From a virus, in IMG/VR virus record IMGVR_UViG_3300024236_000016, positions 1 to 31,075 of that record: a stretch of 31,075 bases of DNA; one strand, written 5' to 3'. Made by a program: the position numbers and the translations under genes. Shown here in pieces: positions 28,846 through 31,075 of this stretch; position 1 is the stretch's first letter; every line of letters begins with the position of its first letter. The notes beneath the pieces are model-generated. The model saw only the letters and a program-made list of their open reading frames with translations, was not told the origin of the DNA and ran no database searches.

Positions 28846-29002
28846 CTATTTTTACGCTTAATTTTAAATAATTCTTTGTTCCTATTTCGGGTATTCTTAT
28901 CTGATAGTTAATGCTAACATCAGTAATATTACTATCTTCCTGTAAATAGTATTCTATTTGTTGCTTTAGCTTTTCCCAAGCCTCGTTGTTTATTCTGCTC
29001 AT
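28838..29002 (-). CDS. Small hypothetical protein (54 aa)
   Basis: The ATG overlaps the upstream TGA (ATGA) and the end overlaps the next gene by 8 bases. The product has EAWEKLKQQIEYYLQEDSNI then TDVSINYQIRIPEIGTKNYL, a helix followed by strands. Function not recognised. Confidence 0.6.
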   Translation of the reverse strand: MSRINNEAWEKLKQQIEYYLQEDSNITDVSINYQIRIPEIGTKNYLKLSVKIDE

Positions 29003-29256
29003 AATATATTAAATAAAGATTTACCGTATTCTTGTATGTATTCTTCAACTGCTTTCTCTTGGTCTTTGCTTACATTTGATAAGCCAACACCAATAGCAGC
29101 AAACTTATAGTTTTGAATAGCTGCTTTTAAACTTAATACTGTTACACCTATTTCTTTACTTATTTCTTTTAAAAGTAAATCATAGTCTTTAGAGGTTATC
29201 TCTGCTCTTAATCTCTTTAATGCTGTTAAATGCATTTCTTTTGTCCAATTTGTCAT
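28999..29256 (-). CDS. Hypothetical protein (85 aa)
   Basis: The protein is helical (EMHLTALKRLRAEITSKDYD, then LKEISKEIGVTVLSLKAAIQ). The stretch KEISKEIGVTVLSLKAAI could form a helix-turn-helix, hence a possible DNA-binding role, but this is weak. It starts 18 bases after the second copy of the repeated hairpin and its stop overlaps the next start. Confidence 0.55.
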   Translation of the reverse strand: MTNWTKEMHLTALKRLRAEITSKDYDLLLKEISKEIGVTVLSLKAAIQNYKFAAIGVGLSNVSKDQEKAVEEYIQEYGKSLFNIL

Positions 29257-29273
29257 AATTTATTTGTTTTTAA

Positions 29274-29297
29274 TTGGGAGGCTTTTACACCTCCCTT
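29274..29297 (-). repeat. 24-base repeated hairpin, copy 2
   Basis: The segment is identical to 21330-21353 (GGGAGG/CCTCCC stem). It again lies just after a stop codon (about 8 bases) and just before a start (18 bases), with no T-run on the minus strand. Confidence 0.75.
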
Positions 29298-29305
29298 GTT
29301 TGTTA

Positions 29306-29521
29306 TTATTTTTTAATTATTACTGTATAATCTGCTAATATAGACCTATTTGAGTTTAACTTATGATTATTATCTACGATTATTTTTTTGATTACATACC
29401 TAACTGATTCGTCTATGTTTTCGTTGGTAGCCAAATAATCTTGCCCTCTGTTTACTTGCTCCTGTAATTTAAAGTTTTCTTCGATTAATCTTCTGTGTTG
29501 TGCTTGTGTTAAAGTTGTCAT
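29306..29521 (-). CDS. Hypothetical protein (71 aa)
   Basis: The function is not recognised. The product is helical and charged (LTQAQHRRLIEENFKLQEQV, then YVIKKIIVDNNHKLNSNRSI), possibly a short coiled coil. It is the first gene after promoter-like site P2. Confidence 0.55.
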   Translation of the reverse strand: MTTLTQAQHRRLIEENFKLQEQVNRGQDYLATNENIDESVRYVIKKIIVDNNHKLNSNRSILADYTVIIKK

Positions 29522-29559
29522 AATTTCTTGTTTTTAATTATTGTTTTTGTTTTACACTA

Positions 29560-29593
29560 CAAATATATAACTTTTTTTGGAACTAAATGTTAA
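29560..29593 (-). promoter_or_regulatory. Putative early promoter P2
   Basis: On the minus strand TTAACATTTA, 16 bases, then TATATTTG and TAGTGTAA, the same layout as P1, with two further TTTAACA-type repeats upstream. It is about 40 bases before an ATG and lies downstream of a terminator. Confidence 0.6.
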
Positions 29594-29628
29594 AAAGTGT
29601 TAAAATAAATGTTAAATTTTGTTAAAAT

Positions 29629-29658
29629 AAAAAAGAGGTTACATTTTACTGCAACCTC
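29629..29658 (-). terminator. Terminator after the 198-residue gene
   Basis: On the minus strand GAGGTTGCA and TGTAACCTC form a 9-bp stem (one G-T pair) with the loop GTAAAA, followed by six T. The loop GTAAAA is the same as in the repeated hairpin. Confidence 0.75.
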
Positions 29659-29743
29659 CTAAAAACAAAAATATAACAAATGAGAGAATTTAATTATACT
29701 CAAATATAATACTTATATATGTTTTAATATACTTTTTAGTAGA

Positions 29744-30340
29744 TTAGTTATTAACCAATTTTCTTTTTATTGCTCCCTTTATATATTCAGAAATCATAAA
29801 ATCATTATTAACTGCTTCTTTCATTGAATCAGACAGTTTTATGTATTCTTTAGAATCTCTAAAACTTGTAACTTTCTTTCTTCTTTTAACCTTTTCTTTA
29901 ATGTCTTTTACTAAATTATATTGGGTAACAGTTAAAGTCTTATAAGAAGTCATACTCTTTAATATTCTTATTTCTTCATTTGTAATTGGTAAATTAGAAT
30001 TTAAAAAACTATTTATCTTTAAATTAGATGTAGATAAGTTTACTAAATCATTACCAACTAAAGCAATATTATTTTGCCTACTATTTCTTTGTATTTTATT
30101 CTGTTGAGATTTATTGTATTTATCCTTCTTTAAAATACTATCTTTATTTTTAGAATATTCTATTTTACTTTCAGAATATATTAAATCTTCTTTAAACTTT
30201 ATCTGATACTTTATATAAATATTATTTAAAAGTTTCTCTTCTTTGTACTTGTTAAATTCTTCTAAATTTTTAAAATCTTTAAAAAAATCTTTTTTACTAT
30301 TAGGATTAAATAATAAAATCTTTGCTTGTAAATTTTTCAT
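29744..30340 (-). CDS. Hypothetical Lys/Asn-rich protein (198 aa)
   Basis: The function is not recognised. The protein is strongly basic and rich in Lys and Asn (KDKYNKSQQNKIQRNSRQNN). The C-terminal part (LPITNEEIRILKSMTSYKTL then TVTQYNLVKDIKEKVKRRKK) is helical and may bind nucleic acid. It has its own gap on both sides: a GC-rich hairpin before it and a terminator after it, so it is probably transcribed alone. Confidence 0.55.
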   Translation of the reverse strand: MKNLQAKILLFNPNSKKDFFKDFKNLEEFNKYKEEKLLNNIYIKYQIKFKEDLIYSESKIEYSKNKDSILKKDKYNKSQQNKIQRNSRQNNIALVGNDLVNLSTSNLKINSFLNSNLPITNEEIRILKSMTSYKTLTVTQYNLVKDIKEKVKRRKKVTSFRDSKEYIKLSDSMKEAVNNDFMISEYIKGAIKRKLVNN

Positions 30341-30374
30341 CTCTTTTAATGTTTTTAATTAATGTTTATTACTG

Positions 30375-30390
30375 CTCGGGTTATCCCGAG
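30375..30390. promoter_or_regulatory. GC-rich perfect hairpin upstream of the 198-residue gene
   Basis: CTCGGG-TTAT-CCCGAG forms a perfect 6-bp stem with a 4-base loop, unusually GC-rich for this region. It lies 35 bases before the start at 30340. It has no T-run on the minus strand and could be an operator or an RNA element. Confidence 0.45.
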
Positions 30391-30441
30391 ACGAAGGTAG
30401 TAAAAAAAAAGAGTTATTTACAAGTAAAAGTTATTAACAGA

Positions 30442-30888
30442 CTAAAAAAACTTTAATTTAAGTAGTAAAAATATAATGATACCCTCTAATATTATTGTTA
30501 TCCACATCCAAAGAGGTGTTTTATATCTTATAATTTCTTCTTTCTGTATTTCTACTTTACCAACATAATTATTCTTAAACTCTGTTATTTTAGAATTTAC
30601 AATACTATCAATGTTTACACTTGCTTGTATATTACCTTTAACACTCTTTAAAGAGACTTTAACATTGTTTGATTTAATTACCCTATCAAAATCTTTTAAT
30701 TGTCCTAAAGTGTCACAAACAGCTTCTATTGTGATAGTATCATTTACTTGCTTTGTAATATAGTTATTCTTCGTGATATAGATGCTATCTCTTTTGATAA
30801 CCTCTTTATACTCAATGCTACTCTTCTTACTCCCACAACCATATAAAATAATAAAACCAATAGTAAAAAAAAATAAAACCTTTTTCAT
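30442..30888 (-). CDS. Unimolecular spanin (u-spanin)-like lipoprotein
   Basis: The 148-residue protein has a lipoprotein signal (MKKVLFFFTIGFIILYGC, Cys18) and one C-terminal membrane helix (about 124-143, TPLWMWITIILEGIIIFLLL) with a basic tail. The middle is charged and beta/helical (EYKEVIKRDSIYITKNNYIT). An outer-membrane lipoprotein anchored also in the inner membrane is the layout of u-spanins such as phage T1 gp11 (131 residues), which fuse the two membranes at the end of lysis. It directly follows the endolysin gene (TAATG overlap), which strongly supports the lysis role. Confidence 0.75.
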   Translation of the reverse strand: MKKVLFFFTIGFIILYGCGSKKSSIEYKEVIKRDSIYITKNNYITKQVNDTITIEAVCDTLGQLKDFDRVIKSNNVKVSLKSVKGNIQASVNIDSIVNSKITEFKNNYVGKVEIQKEEIIRYKTPLWMWITIILEGIIIFLLLKLKFF

Positions 30889-31075
30889 TATTCTTGTCTT
30901 TCAAAATGAGGCGTATCTACAAATTTCCAATTACCACCCCATCTATTCTTATCGTTTAAACTTTCCCAAAAAGCACCAAGTTCTTTTAATCGTTCTTTAT
31001 CGTATGTTAGTTCTCCATTAATAAAAAAGTTAAAATCAACAGCTAAACGTTTTAAATGATTACTATTCATAGTTT
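30888..31075 (-). CDS. M15-family peptidase endolysin, C-terminal part (N-terminus beyond right edge)
   Basis: The visible end has SNHLKRLAVDFNFF (His and Asp of the SxHxxGxAxD metal site), LGAFWESLNDKNRWGGNWKF and DTPHFE with the last zinc His. This is the core of L-alanyl-D-glutamate/D-Ala-D-Ala peptidases of the M15 family used as phage endolysins. The Met at 31070 is likely internal, because the metal-site motif normally follows about 40-60 residues; the frame stays open to the window edge. The product cuts the peptide bridges of the cell wall. Its stop overlaps the spanin start. Confidence 0.82.
   Translation of the reverse strand, partial: TMNSNHLKRLAVDFNFFINGELTYDKERLKELGAFWESLNDKNRWGGNWKFVDTPHFERQE

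Noticed and set aside
29701-29708. TATATTTG box after the 198-residue gene
   Set aside because: A transcript from it would run into the terminator within about 70 bases and no gene lies between; a very short RNA is possible but unsupported.
1-31075. tRNA genes, CRISPR arrays, retron or DGR features, insertion sequences
   Set aside because: No cloverleaf-like sequence, regular direct-repeat array, reverse transcriptase or transposase could be found in the window.

Overview
The window is an AT-rich piece of a tailed-phage (or prophage) genome. Every gene I can support is on the minus strand, so transcription runs from the right edge to the left edge. Several things point to a siphovirus of a Flavobacteriia/Bacteroidota host: the protein families (XkdF-type prohead protease, Bacteroidota-style tail tube and tail assembly chaperone, DUF6712-like adaptor), the promoter-like TAnnTTTG boxes, the A-rich leaders without a Shine-Dalgarno sequence, and the use of TTA and AAT codons. 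A tail tube, a tape measure and no sheath indicate a long non-contractile tail. No integrase, repressor, DNA polymerase, tRNA or CRISPR array is visible, so lifestyle cannot be decided from this window.

Layout in transcription order. (1) 31075-30442: lysis cassette, the C-terminal part of an M15 peptidase endolysin followed by a one-gene spanin. (2) 30340-26813: early or accessory block of small unknown genes, two matching promoter-like sites, an inverted-repeat-rich stretch (27984-28293), a lipoprotein and a TM2 membrane protein. (3) 26810-22595: recombination and replication block with an ERF annealing protein, an SSB-like protein, a RecA-like ATPase and two PD-(D/E)XK nucleases, interrupted by a GIY-YIG gene and an HNH gene. 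(4) 22583-19035: tightly overlapping small genes, including several micro-ORFs of 21-51 residues, a DUF3310 protein and another HNH gene. (5) 18698-17407: sigma-70-like factor, nuclease-like protein and two small genes, closed by two tandem terminators. (6) 17275-1: late region with TerS, a homing HNH gene, TerL, tail assembly chaperone with a -1 frameshift site, neck/tail completion proteins, tail-tip proteins, tape measure, prohead protease, scaffold, major capsid, tail tube, portal, adaptor and a LamG-like structural protein cut by the left edge.

The most notable points are these. The large terminase frame has an in-frame TAA exactly inside the Walker A motif, flanked on both sides by the codon CGA and lying next to a homing endonuclease gene; a translational hop would restore a perfect P-loop. 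The tail assembly chaperone has a ten-base slippery run and a conserved -1 frame extension. A short promoter-like element, TAWWTTGTAATATA, sits only a few bases before the start codon of four late genes, and a variant precedes terS. The sigma-like gene lies just before this late region and could be its activator. The head and tail modules are in an unusual order, with tail genes before the protease, capsid and portal. At least a dozen small genes are supported mainly by stop/start overlaps with their neighbours.
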